In this document: one piece after another, positions 42,205 through 50,992 of the stretch
How positions within the stretch are numbered: the first letter of the stretch is position 1
Layout of the letters: each line of letters opens with the position of its first letter
Assembly: GCF_014212135.1 (NCBI RefSeq)
Contig: NZ_JACJVQ010000019.1
Coordinates: 124,001 to 188,000 of the forward strand
Reading direction: 5' to 3'
Origin: Cohnella thailandensis
GTDB lineage: Bacteria; Bacillota; Bacilli; Paenibacillales; Paenibacillaceae
Length of the DNA stretch: 64,000 nt
Translations under genes and position numbers: made by a program
The notes under the pieces: generated by a model
Databases searched by the model: none
The model's input: only the letters and a program-made list of their open reading frames with translations
What the model was told of the DNA's origin: nothing

Positions 42205-42689
42205 AAAAAATGTTACCTTGGCTGGTTTCACTGCTTCTGGCGATCACGTTAATCGTCATCGTCGGATTATACTCATGGTCTACTCTATTCGGAGATTCAG
42301 GTTCCGACTCGAAGGATCCGGCGAAGCAGGCTCAGGAAAGCGTCAAGGACGTCTCAGCCGAACCGATGTCTGCCGATGAGATGATCAAGGTCACATCCGA
42401 ATTGAAGGATATTAAGACGAATATTGCGGATACGGAATATGTCGTCATGCTGAGCTTGTCCTTCCAATTGGACAGCGAGAAATCGAAAGAAGAGTTCGAG
42501 AAAGTCAAGGACATTCAGATCAAGCCGATCGTAAACCGCGCGCTATGGGTTCTTACTCCGGAAGAGCTGAGCGGGACGGAAGGCAAGGATAAGCTTCAAG
42601 CCTCCTTGATCAACGCGATCAATCCCGTCCTGTCCGAAGGCAAAGTGACGAAAGTCGAAATTACGAACTTTATCATGACCCAAATTTAA
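42201..42689 (+). CDS. fliL: Flagellar basal-body-associated protein FliL
   Basis: FliL surrounds or stabilises the stator. The 162-residue protein has a short cytosolic start, one membrane helix (about 6-27), and an extracytoplasmic domain (ADTEYVVMLSLSFQLD, VNRALWVL, NPVLSEGKVTKVEITNFIMTQ). ATG 42201 follows GGAGGGAGC and overlaps the swrD stop. Confidence 0.94.
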   Translation: MKKMLPWLVSLLLAITLIVIVGLYSWSTLFGDSGSDSKDPAKQAQESVKDVSAEPMSADEMIKVTSELKDIKTNIADTEYVVMLSLSFQLDSEKSKEEFEKVKDIQIKPIVNRALWVLTPEELSGTEGKDKLQASLINAINPVLSEGKVTKVEITNFIMTQI

Positions 42690-42747
42690 GATAAGCCTAA
42701 AGGCGAGTACATTCGAGCGGTAAGCTTGCGGAAAGGGGTGAGTAAAA

Positions 42748-43749
42748 TTGGTTGACGTTCTTTCGCAAAATGAGATAGACGCGCTGCTAGCGGCGTTGTC
42801 CTCCGGCGAGATGGATGCCGAGGAGCTTAAGAAGGAAGAAGCGCAGAAAAAGGTTCGCGCCTACGACTTCAAGAGAGCCGTCCGATTCTCCAAAGATCAT
42901 ATCCGCAGCTTGACGCGTATTCACGAGAATTTCGCGCGCTTCCTGACAACCTATTTCTCGGCCCAGCTGCGAACGTTCGTCCAGATCAATGTCGTCCAGG
43001 TCGAACAATTGCCCTACGACGAATTCATCCGCTCCATTCCTAAGATGACGATCCTGAACATCTTCGAAGCGGAGCCATTGGAAGGCCGAATGGTTCTTGA
43101 GGTTCACCCGAACGTTGCTTTCGCCATGCTTGACCGACTTCTGGGAGGAGCCGGCTCGGCGCCTAGCAAGATCGGAAGCCTGACGGAAATCGAGAACATC
43201 ATTTTGGAGAAGATCTTCAGCCGGGCGCTTGAATCCCTTCAAGAGGCATGGAAGACGATCGTGGATATCGAACCTCGCCTCGAAGGATTGGAGACGAATC
43301 CCCAATTCATGCAGATCGTATCCCCGAACGAGACGATCGCGCTGATCTCGTTAAGCACGAAGATCGGCGATACGACCGGGATGATCAATCTATGTATTCC
43401 TCACGTCGTGATCGAGCCGATCATGTCCAAGCTGTCCGTCCATCATTGGTTCGTTTCGCAGAAGAAAGTGAGGGCTCCGGAAGAAGTCAATCTTCTTGAG
43501 CATCGCGTCAGCAAAGCGAAGCTGCCGATCGTGGCCGAATTAGGCTCTTCCGTCATCTCCATTCATGAATTTTTGAACCTCGGCATAGGGGACGTTATCT
43601 CCTTGCACAAGGAGACGGGAGAAGGCCTGGAGATCAAGGTCGGCGATAAACTGAAGTTCATCGGCAGCCCCGGGACGGTCCGAGATAGGATGGCCGTACA
43701 GATAGTAGAGATTGTCAGCGAAGGAGTTGAAGAGTTAAATGACGAGTAA
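42748..43749 (+). CDS. fliM: Flagellar motor switch protein FliM
   Basis: FliM binds phospho-CheY through its N-terminal peptide, DVLSQNEIDALLAALSSG, which is intact. The 333-residue protein continues with a CheC-like middle domain and a C-terminal SpoA domain (GEGLEIKVGDKLKFIGSPG). The TTG start 42748 follows AAGGGGTGAG. Its end overlaps fliY by 11 bases. Confidence 0.97.
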   Translation: MVDVLSQNEIDALLAALSSGEMDAEELKKEEAQKKVRAYDFKRAVRFSKDHIRSLTRIHENFARFLTTYFSAQLRTFVQINVVQVEQLPYDEFIRSIPKMTILNIFEAEPLEGRMVLEVHPNVAFAMLDRLLGGAGSAPSKIGSLTEIENIILEKIFSRALESLQEAWKTIVDIEPRLEGLETNPQFMQIVSPNETIALISLSTKIGDTTGMINLCIPHVVIEPIMSKLSVHHWFVSQKKVRAPEEVNLLEHRVSKAKLPIVAELGSSVISIHEFLNLGIGDVISLHKETGEGLEIKVGDKLKFIGSPGTVRDRMAVQIVEIVSEGVEELNDE

Positions 43750-44980
43750 AGATTACTTATCCCAAGAAGAGATAGACGCTCTCCTTAGACAATCTTCCGC
43801 CTCCGAGGAGACGGCGGCCGCTTCGGCAAGCGAGAAGGAGGTAACGATCGACGATTACTTGACTCCTCTGGAGCAAGATGCCTTGGGCGAGATCGGCAAC
43901 ATTACCTTCGGAAGCGCGGCGACGGCACTTTCTACGCTGTTGGGCAGGAAGGTAGACATCACGACCCCGAAGGTATCCATGATCTCGAGAGATCAATTCG
44001 TCGAAGAGTTCCCCAAGCCGCATGTCGCGGTTCACGTTCGTTACGTAGACGGCTTCGAGGGAATCAACTCTCTGGTCATTAAATCCTTGGACGCGCAAAT
44101 CATTGCCGACCTCATGCTAGGCGGAGAAGGCAACGTTAATTCCGAAGAATTGAACGAAATACATATCAGCGCCGTTCAAGAAGCGATGAATCAGATGATG
44201 GGTTCCTCCGCGACGTCCATGTCGACGATCTTCAACCGGTTCGTGAACATCTCGCCCCCGGGCGTCGACATCATGGACGTCAAGGAGAACGCCGGCGTTT
44301 CGAATCTTCCTCAGGAAGACGTCTTCGTCAAGGTATCGTTCCGCCTCAAGATCGGCGATCTGATCGATTCCACGATCATGCAGCTCTTGACGGTATCCTT
44401 CTCCAAGGAGTTGGTAGCTTCGCTGATCGGCTCGTCCGATCCGGCGCCGCAGCCGACCGCCGCCCCAACTCCGGCGCCCGCAGCACCTGCGCCCACTCAG
44501 GCGCCTGCCGCCGCGGCTCCAGCGCCGACGCCGCCTCCGGCCGCGCCGGCGCCTCACATGCAGCAGCCTCCGGCTTCCATGCCGCCGGCAATGCCTTCGT
44601 ACGGCTACCAGGAGCCTCATCATCCTCAATCGCTCGGCGGTTCGGGAATGAATCGGAATGTCAACGTGCAACCCGTGCAGTTCTCTAATTTCCAAGGCGG
44701 AGGAAGCCATCCTGTCGACGAGACGAATCTCGGGCTCTTGATGGATATTCCGCTTAAAGTGACGGTAGAGCTAGGCCGCACGAAGAAGCAGATCAAAGAG
44801 ATTTTGGAGCTGTCTCAAGGTTCCATCATCGAGCTGGACAAGCTGGCCGGCGAGCCCGTCGATATTCTGGTCAATAGCAAGCTGATCGCCAAAGGCGAAG
44901 TCGTCGTTATCGACGAGAACTTCGGCGTGCGGGTAACCGATATCGTCAGCCAATGGGATCGCGTTCAAAAAATTCAATAA
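43739..44980 (+). CDS. fliY: Motor switch phosphatase FliY
   Basis: FliY is a C-ring component that dephosphorylates CheY-P. The 413-residue protein has a FliM-like N-terminal CheY-binding peptide (DYLSQEEIDALLRQS) and a CheC-type phosphatase domain with two E-x2-N patterns (LGEIGNITFGSAATALSTLL and VQEAMNQMMGSSATSMSTI). An Ala/Pro linker follows (about 238-285), then a FliN/SpoA C-terminal domain (LMDIPLKVTVELGRTKKQIKEI). The start ATG follows GAAGGAGTTGAAGAGTTAA. Confidence 0.96.
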   Translation: MTSKDYLSQEEIDALLRQSSASEETAAASASEKEVTIDDYLTPLEQDALGEIGNITFGSAATALSTLLGRKVDITTPKVSMISRDQFVEEFPKPHVAVHVRYVDGFEGINSLVIKSLDAQIIADLMLGGEGNVNSEELNEIHISAVQEAMNQMMGSSATSMSTIFNRFVNISPPGVDIMDVKENAGVSNLPQEDVFVKVSFRLKIGDLIDSTIMQLLTVSFSKELVASLIGSSDPAPQPTAAPTPAPAAPAPTQAPAAAAPAPTPPPAAPAPHMQQPPASMPPAMPSYGYQEPHHPQSLGGSGMNRNVNVQPVQFSNFQGGGSHPVDETNLGLLMDIPLKVTVELGRTKKQIKEILELSQGSIIELDKLAGEPVDILVNSKLIAKGEVVVIDENFGVRVTDIVSQWDRVQKIQ

Positions 44981-45001
44981 ACCCCTCGGGAGGAACCTAC
45001 A

Positions 45002-45364
45002 ATGGCAAACCGTATTCTAATCGTTGACGATGCAGCGTTCATGCGAATGATGATTCGCGATATTCTTACCAAAAACGGATACGAAGTGGTCGGAGAAGCT
45101 CAGGACGGAGCGCAGGCCATCGAGAAATACAAGGAGCTTCTTCCGGATCTGATCACCATGGACATCACGATGCCGGAGATGGACGGCATTGCGGCTCTGA
45201 AGGAGATCCGCAAGATGGATTCCAACGCCAAAGTCATCATGTGCTCCGCGATGGGCCAACAAGCGATGGTTATCGACGCTATCCAAGCCGGAGCGAAGGA
45301 CTTCATCGTCAAGCCGTTCCAAGCGGATCGCGTTATCGAAGCTATCAAGAAGACGCTCGGATAA
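45002..45364 (+). CDS. cheY: Chemotaxis response regulator CheY
   Basis: This 120-residue single-domain receiver has the acidic pair Asp9-Asp10, phosphoacceptor Asp54 in ITMDITMPEMDG and Lys104 in FIVKPF. Phospho-CheY binds FliM/FliY and biases rotation. The start follows CGGGAGGAACCTACA. Confidence 0.97.
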   Translation: MANRILIVDDAAFMRMMIRDILTKNGYEVVGEAQDGAQAIEKYKELLPDLITMDITMPEMDGIAALKEIRKMDSNAKVIMCSAMGQQAMVIDAIQAGAKDFIVKPFQADRVIEAIKKTLG

Positions 45365-45368
45365 GCTC

Positions 45369-45917
45369 GTGAGACTCCCGGCATTAAACGCATTGGCAGC
45401 TGGGAACGATTTTGACGGGGCTTCGGGCATGGATATGTTAAGAATTCTGCTCGTTCTGGCGTTAATAGTCGGTCTCATCATTTTCGTGCTTAGATTTATC
45501 GGCAAAAGAAACCGCGGCTGGTGGATGAACCGTTCGCTTCGCTCGCTGGGCGGAGTGGCGGTCGGAACGAACAAGTCGCTTCAGATCGTCGAATGGAACG
45601 GCCGCATCTACGTGCTGGGAGTAGGGGAGGACGTCAACTTGCTGGAGGTCATCACGGACTCCGACACGGTCGCCGCCTTGCTCGCCGAGCACGATGCGGC
45701 AAGCGCGAATTCCGAAGCGTCGATTCCCGCATGGCTGAAGCGCTTCGGCAACCGCGGCAACCCGAATGTATCTCCGTCCGAGGATTTGTCCTCGGGCTCG
45801 GAAGGGGGAAGCTTCGAGCAGACGCTGGAAGCTCGAATGCGCGAACTCTCGGAACGGCGTCAGAGGGTGGATCAATTGCTAAACAAGGATCGTTCCGGGG
45901 ATCGGACGGATGATTAA
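45369..45917 (+). CDS. fliO: Flagellar biosynthetic protein FliO (FliZ)
   Basis: FliO helps FliP assemble. The 182-residue reading has one membrane helix (about 24-44, ILLVLALIVGLIIFVLRF), a small cytosolic domain (GGVAVGTNKSLQIVEWNGRIYVLGVGEDVNLLEVI), and a charged C-terminus. The start is uncertain. GTG 45369 lies just after the cheY stop but has a poor ribosome site; ATG 45429 (MDMLRILLVLAL) would start right at the helix. It abuts fliP. Confidence 0.85.
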   Translation: MRLPALNALAAGNDFDGASGMDMLRILLVLALIVGLIIFVLRFIGKRNRGWWMNRSLRSLGGVAVGTNKSLQIVEWNGRIYVLGVGEDVNLLEVITDSDTVAALLAEHDAASANSEASIPAWLKRFGNRGNPNVSPSEDLSSGSEGGSFEQTLEARMRELSERRQRVDQLLNKDRSGDRTDD

Positions 45918-46667
45918 ATGAAGAAGAAACTATTAGTCAGTTTGATTGTCATGCTCTTGTCTTCGTTGCCGATCGGCGCCGCGGCCTTCGCTTCGGAACC
46001 TATCGTTAGCATCGATATCGGAGATGGAGGCGAGCCTGTCGGGGCGTCCTCCTTGACCTTGCTTCTGGTCATCACCGTATTAAGCTTGGCGCCGGCTATC
46101 CTGATCATGATGACCTGCTTCACCCGAATCGTCATCGTGCTCGGATTCGTTCGTACCTCTCTCGGTACGCCGACGATGCCTCCCAATCAGGTGCTGATCG
46201 GTCTTGCGCTGTTCATGACCTTATTCGTGATGTCTCCGACGATCTCGCAAGTGAACCAGCAGGCTGTACAGCCTTATCTGGACGGCGAGATTACCCAGAC
46301 GGAAGCCTTGTCCAAAGCCGCGGTACCGATGAAAGAATTCATGTATAAGCAGACAAGAGAGAAGGATCTTCTCTTATTCATGAATTATACGAAGACGGAG
46401 AAGCCGGAGACCTATCAGGATATTCCGCTAACGGTTCTGGTTCCCGCTTACGCCATGAGCGAGCTGAAGACGGCCTTCCAGATGGGCTTCATGATCTTTA
46501 TCCCGTTTCTAGTGATCGATATGGTCGTCTCCAGTACCTTGATGGCCATGGGGATGATGATGCTTCCGCCGGTCATGATATCTCTTCCGTTCAAAATCCT
46601 GCTTTTTGTCTTGGTTGACGGTTGGTATCTTGTCGTTAAATCGCTGCTGACCAGCTTCCAGACTTGA
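45918..46667 (+). CDS. fliP: Flagellar biosynthetic protein FliP
   Basis: FliP forms the core of the export gate. The 249-residue protein has a signal peptide (1-26), then the conserved FTRIVIVLGFVRTSLGTPTMPPNQVLIGLALFMT and the C-terminal GFMIFIPFLVIDMVVSSTLMAMGMMMLPP. The ATG follows the fliO stop without a gap. Confidence 0.97.
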   Translation: MKKKLLVSLIVMLLSSLPIGAAAFASEPIVSIDIGDGGEPVGASSLTLLLVITVLSLAPAILIMMTCFTRIVIVLGFVRTSLGTPTMPPNQVLIGLALFMTLFVMSPTISQVNQQAVQPYLDGEITQTEALSKAAVPMKEFMYKQTREKDLLLFMNYTKTEKPETYQDIPLTVLVPAYAMSELKTAFQMGFMIFIPFLVIDMVVSSTLMAMGMMMLPPVMISLPFKILLFVLVDGWYLVVKSLLTSFQT

Positions 46668-46701
46668 TTCTGGATTCTAAACTAAGAACGAAGGGGGATG
46701 A

Positions 46702-46974
46702 ATGATGAGCGCGGAGTTTATTATCGGCTTGGCGGGAAGAGCCATGTACATCATTCTTATGGTCAGCGCGCCTATGCTCGGCCTTGGCTTGCTGGTCGGC
46801 TTGCTCGTCAGCATCTTCCAAGCAATGACGCAAATTCACGAGCAGACCCTTGCCTTCATCCCGAAGATTATCGCGGTATTCGTAGCGCTATTAATCTTCG
46901 GGCCATGGATTCTAAACATGCTGGTCGATTTCACTTCGAATTTGCTGGGCAACTTGGCAAATTACATTGGATGA
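46702..46974 (+). CDS. fliQ: Flagellar biosynthetic protein FliQ
   Basis: This 90-residue export-gate protein has two membrane helices (about 14-36 and 52-74) around the family motif LVGLLVSIFQAMTQIHEQTL. The start follows GAAGGGGGATGA; ATG 46705 is an alternative one codon in. Confidence 0.96.
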   Translation: MMSAEFIIGLAGRAMYIILMVSAPMLGLGLLVGLLVSIFQAMTQIHEQTLAFIPKIIAVFVALLIFGPWILNMLVDFTSNLLGNLANYIG

Positions 46975-46980
46975 CGACGA

Positions 46981-47760
46981 ATGGAACTAATCACGCAATA
47001 CTTTCCGGCCTTTCTGCTCGTCTTTTGCCGAATCAGCTCGTTTATGGTCGTGGCTCCGATCTTCTCGACGAAATCGGTGCCCCGGGTCGTCAAAATCGGC
47101 CTTTCATTCTTTATATCTTATATCGTCTTTATGCAGGTCGGATTTAACGACAAAGTGGTGGCGGACGGATATTTTATTATGTCCATCATAAAAGAAGTGA
47201 TGGCAGGGCTAATTATCGGCTACGTTTGTTACATGTTCTTTACCATCGTGCAGACCTCGGGCGCTATCATGGACATGCAAATGGGCCTGAGCATGGCGAA
47301 TATCATCGATCCGCTGACCGGACTGTCCGTTCCGATCATGGGCAACTTGAAAAACATGCTGTTGATGTTGGTATTCTTGGCTATCAACGGTCACCATTAC
47401 CTCATTAGAGCATTGATGGACAGCTACAACTGGCTGCCGCTCGACAATAATCTTTTCGGGATTATTAACGGGGGCACGCTTACCGAGTTTCTGGCGAGAA
47501 CGTTCGCCGATACGTTCCTGCTCGCGCTTCAAATCTCGGCGCCGCTTGTCGTCGCGATGTTTCTTCTGGATTTGGCGCTCGCTCTTCTTACTAGAGCCGC
47601 CCCCCAATTCCAAGTGTTCGTTATCGGGGTGCCTATCAAGATTTTGATAGGATTGGCGATCCTTATTCTTATTCTCCCTGGATTCGGAACGTTGTTCCAG
47701 ATGATATTCGACCGCATGTTTAACGCATTGGAACAATTATTCGTTATCTTTCAGTCTTAG
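46981..47760 (+). CDS. fliR: Flagellar biosynthetic protein FliR
   Basis: FliR is the third core gate protein. The 259-residue polytopic protein has at least six membrane segments, starting FPAFLLVFCRISSFMVVAPIFSTKSVPRVVKIGLS. A central MDMQMGLSMANIIDPLTG motif and the C-terminal PIKILIGLAILILILPGFGTLF are family hallmarks. It begins six bases after fliQ. Confidence 0.96.
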   Translation: MELITQYFPAFLLVFCRISSFMVVAPIFSTKSVPRVVKIGLSFFISYIVFMQVGFNDKVVADGYFIMSIIKEVMAGLIIGYVCYMFFTIVQTSGAIMDMQMGLSMANIIDPLTGLSVPIMGNLKNMLLMLVFLAINGHHYLIRALMDSYNWLPLDNNLFGIINGGTLTEFLARTFADTFLLALQISAPLVVAMFLLDLALALLTRAAPQFQVFVIGVPIKILIGLAILILILPGFGTLFQMIFDRMFNALEQLFVIFQS

Positions 47761-47795
47761 CCAGCAGGAGTGAATGGCAGGGGAGGTCGATTCTA

Positions 47796-48896
47796 TTGTC
47801 CGTGTCTCGCTATCGTCTGCCCATGAATCTCCAGGTCTTTGCCGGAGAGAAGACGGAGAAGGCAACGCCGAAAAAAAGGAACGAAGCCCGTCAGAAGGGG
47901 CAGGTTGCGCAAAGCCAAGAGATCGGGACTTCCCTTGAGCTTATCGTAACCGTCAGCCTCTTCATGGTTCTCGGAACGTTTTTTTGGGATCGAATCGTCG
48001 CTATGTTCGCCGATATTTTTCTTCATCGCCTTTCGATGGAGATCACATCCGGCAACGTTATGGATATGTTTAGCAGGTACGCGATCCAAATGCTGATATT
48101 TCTATCGCCGATCTTCATAGGCGCGTTTGTCATCATCTTCGCGGCACACTATTTTCAGGTCGGTTGGTTATTCACGACGGAGACGTTGAAGTTCAAGTTC
48201 AATTCGCTGAATCCGATTAATGGCTTCAAACGGCTCTTCAGCTCCAGGTCTCTCGTGGAACTGGTCAAGAGTATCCTCAAGCTGTTGGTCATTGCGATTA
48301 TCGTCTACCTGGTCTTGTGGTCGGAGAGAGAGCGCGTGATGGCGCTTGCCCACGTGCCGATTGAAGATATCTTCGCCTTTACGGGGAATTTGACGACTAG
48401 GCTGGCTATGTTTGTGGCCGTAATCCTATTCATTCTTGCTCTTGGAGACTATTACTACCAGAAATATTCCTATGAGAAAAGCCTCCGGATGAGCAAGCAA
48501 GACATCAAGGACGAATACAAGAACCAGGAAGGCGATCCGAAGATCAAGGCGAAGATCAAGGAGCGGCAGAGGCGGATGGCGATCATGCGCATGATGCAGG
48601 ACGTTCCTACCGCGGATGTCATCATCACGAACCCGACCCACTTCGCGGTCGCGCTCAAATACGATTCCGCTAAGATGGATGCGCCCAAGGTCATCGCCAA
48701 AGGCCAGGATTACATGGCGCTTCGTATTCGGGAGATCGCCAAGAAGAACGACGTCATGATCATGGAAAACAAGCCGTTGGCTCGGGCTCTTTACGAACGT
48801 GCGGAAATCGGACAAGCGATTCCGCCCGACCTGTTCCAAGCGGTCGCCGAGGTACTGGCATACATATATCGTTTAAAAGGCAGACGCAAGGCATAA
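47796..48896 (+). CDS. flhB: Flagellar export switch protein FlhB
   Basis: FlhB sets substrate specificity of the export gate and cleaves itself. The 366-residue protein begins with AGEKTEKATPKKRNEARQKGQVAQS, has four membrane helices, then the cytosolic domain with NPTH (279-282), where autocleavage occurs, followed by FAVALKYDSAKMDAPKVIAKGQ. The TTG start 47796 is nine bases after GGGGAGG; GTG 47802 is an alternative. It is homologous at its C-terminus to YlqH (16269-16607). Confidence 0.96.
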   Translation: MSVSRYRLPMNLQVFAGEKTEKATPKKRNEARQKGQVAQSQEIGTSLELIVTVSLFMVLGTFFWDRIVAMFADIFLHRLSMEITSGNVMDMFSRYAIQMLIFLSPIFIGAFVIIFAAHYFQVGWLFTTETLKFKFNSLNPINGFKRLFSSRSLVELVKSILKLLVIAIIVYLVLWSERERVMALAHVPIEDIFAFTGNLTTRLAMFVAVILFILALGDYYYQKYSYEKSLRMSKQDIKDEYKNQEGDPKIKAKIKERQRRMAIMRMMQDVPTADVIITNPTHFAVALKYDSAKMDAPKVIAKGQDYMALRIREIAKKNDVMIMENKPLARALYERAEIGQAIPPDLFQAVAEVLAYIYRLKGRRKA

Positions 48897-48958
48897 GAAG
48901 GTGCTTCGCTTGAAGACGTTTGAAGTCATCGTAGGGACACAGAAAGGGAGGGAACGCC

Positions 48959-50992
48959 TTGAAAATTCGGGACATTAGTATACTTGTCGGCGTCATAGGC
49001 ATTGTCCTGATGATGGTCGTCCCCATTCCCAAAGAGCTGCTCGACATCCTGCTCATCGTTAATATCTCCGCAGCGATCATGATCCTGTTGATCTCCATGA
49101 ACACGCAAGATGCGCTGCAGTTCTCGATTTTCCCGACCTTATTGCTCATTACCACGCTCTTCCGTTTGGCGCTCAACATTTCGACGACGCGGCTTATCCT
49201 CTCGGAAGCCGAAGCGGGCAAGGTCGTGCACACGTTCGGCGAGTTCGTGGCCGGCGGAGAGTTGGCGATAGGCTTCGTGGTCTTCCTTATTCTCGTCGTC
49301 GTCCAGTTTATCGTCATCACGAAGGGCGCGGAACGCGTGTCCGAAGTCGCGGCTCGGTTTACCCTCGACGCCATGCCGGGCAAGCAGATGAGTATCGACG
49401 CGGATTTGAACGCCGGTCTCATCAACGAGCAGCAGGCGAAGGAGCGCCGCGAGAAGATCGAGAAGGAAGCGGACTTCTACGGGGCGATGGACGGCGCGAG
49501 CAAGTTCGTCAAGGGCGACGCGATCGCCAGTATTATCATCGTCGCGATCAACCTGATCGCCGGCATCATCGTCGGCATGGTCATTCACGGCATGCCGGTC
49601 ATGGAAGCATTGAATACATACTCGATTTTGACGATTGGCGACGGCTTGGTCAGCCAGGTTCCGGCGCTCTTGATCAGCACGGCGACGGGTATTATCGTGA
49701 CTCGCGCCGCGTCGGACGGCAACTTGGCTCAGGATTTGGTGACGCAGATCCTACGCTTCCCGAAGCTCCTCTATATCGTTGCGGGCACGATAGCCCTGCT
49801 TGGTATTTTTACGCCGATCGGACCCTTGGCTACATTCCCGCTGGCGGCGGTGCTAAGCTTCGCCGCCTACCGGCTGCAGAAGAGCGTCACCCGCAAACAA
49901 AAGGAAGAGGACCTGCTTGTCGAAGAGAAGGAGATCGAAGAGGTGCGCAGTCCGGAGAGCGTCATCAGCCTGCTGCAGGTCGATCCGATCGAATTCGAAT
50001 TCGGTTACGGTCTGATCCCGCTCGCGGATACCCAGCAAGGGGGGGACCTGCTCGATCGAATCATCATGATTCGACGGCAATGCGCTCTCGAGATGGGACT
50101 TATCGTCCCGGTAATCCGAATTCGCGACAACATTCAACTAAAACCGAACGAATATATTATCAAAATGAAAGGAAATTTGGTAGCTCGTGGCGAATTACTG
50201 CTTAACCACTATTTGGCTATGAGCCCAGGGTATGACGACGATTCGGTGACGGGCATCGAGACGAAGGAGCCCGCTTTCGGATTGCCGGCTCTCTGGATCG
50301 ACGAAGCGACCAAGGAGCGCGCCGAGATGGCCGGTTATACGGTGGTCGATCCGCCTTCCGTTGTTGCGACGCATCTGACGGAAGTGATCAAGAAGTACGC
50401 TCACGAGCTGCTCGGCCGTCAAGAGACCAAATCCCTTATCGACAGCGTCAAGGAAAGCTACCCGACTCTTATCGAAGATCTTATTCCTTCGACTCTATCG
50501 ATCGGCGACGTTCAGAAGGTGCTGGCCAAGCTGCTTAAAGAGAAGATTTCGATTCGGGATCTGGTGACGATCTTCGAGACGCTCGCCGACTATGGCAAGT
50601 ATACGAAGGATCCGGAGGTGCTGACCGAATATGTTCGGCAAGCGTTGTCCAGGCAGATCACGCTTCAATACGCGAATCCGAACGAACCGCTTAAAGTGAT
50701 TACGGTAAGTCCGGCGGTGGAGAAGAAAATATCCGATTCCGTCCAGCAGTCCGATCAGGGCAGCTATCTCGCGTTGGATCCTCCGTCCACGCAAGCGATT
50801 TATTCCAGACTGACGGAGCAAGTGAACCGGGTGCTGCAGCTCGGCCAGCAGCCGATCATCCTGACGTCGCCGACCATTCGCATGTACATGCGCCAAATGC
50901 TCGAGCGCAGCATGCAGGATATACCCGTGATCTCTTACAGCGAATTGGAGCCGAATATTGAAGTGCAAAGCGTCGGGGTGGTGAACGCATGA
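48959..50992 (+). CDS. flhA: Flagellar biosynthesis protein FlhA
   Basis: FlhA is the nonameric export gate that docks chaperone-substrate complexes. The 677-residue protein has about eight N-terminal membrane helices with the FHIPEP-region motif (LFRLALNISTTRLIL, FVKGDAIASIIIVAINLIAG) and a cytosolic C-terminal half (about 330-677). The TTG start 48959 follows AAAGGGAGGG. The end overlaps flhF by ATGA. Confidence 0.97.
   Translation: MKIRDISILVGVIGIVLMMVVPIPKELLDILLIVNISAAIMILLISMNTQDALQFSIFPTLLLITTLFRLALNISTTRLILSEAEAGKVVHTFGEFVAGGELAIGFVVFLILVVVQFIVITKGAERVSEVAARFTLDAMPGKQMSIDADLNAGLINEQQAKERREKIEKEADFYGAMDGASKFVKGDAIASIIIVAINLIAGIIVGMVIHGMPVMEALNTYSILTIGDGLVSQVPALLISTATGIIVTRAASDGNLAQDLVTQILRFPKLLYIVAGTIALLGIFTPIGPLATFPLAAVLSFAAYRLQKSVTRKQKEEDLLVEEKEIEEVRSPESVISLLQVDPIEFEFGYGLIPLADTQQGGDLLDRIIMIRRQCALEMGLIVPVIRIRDNIQLKPNEYIIKMKGNLVARGELLLNHYLAMSPGYDDDSVTGIETKEPAFGLPALWIDEATKERAEMAGYTVVDPPSVVATHLTEVIKKYAHELLGRQETKSLIDSVKESYPTLIEDLIPSTLSIGDVQKVLAKLLKEKISIRDLVTIFETLADYGKYTKDPEVLTEYVRQALSRQITLQYANPNEPLKVITVSPAVEKKISDSVQQSDQGSYLALDPPSTQAIYSRLTEQVNRVLQLGQQPIILTSPTIRMYMRQMLERSMQDIPVISYSELEPNIEVQSVGVVNA

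Noticed and set aside
44450..44585. Pro/Ala-rich repetitive stretch in fliY
   Set aside because: This is the ordinary interdomain linker of FliY, not a separate repeat element.
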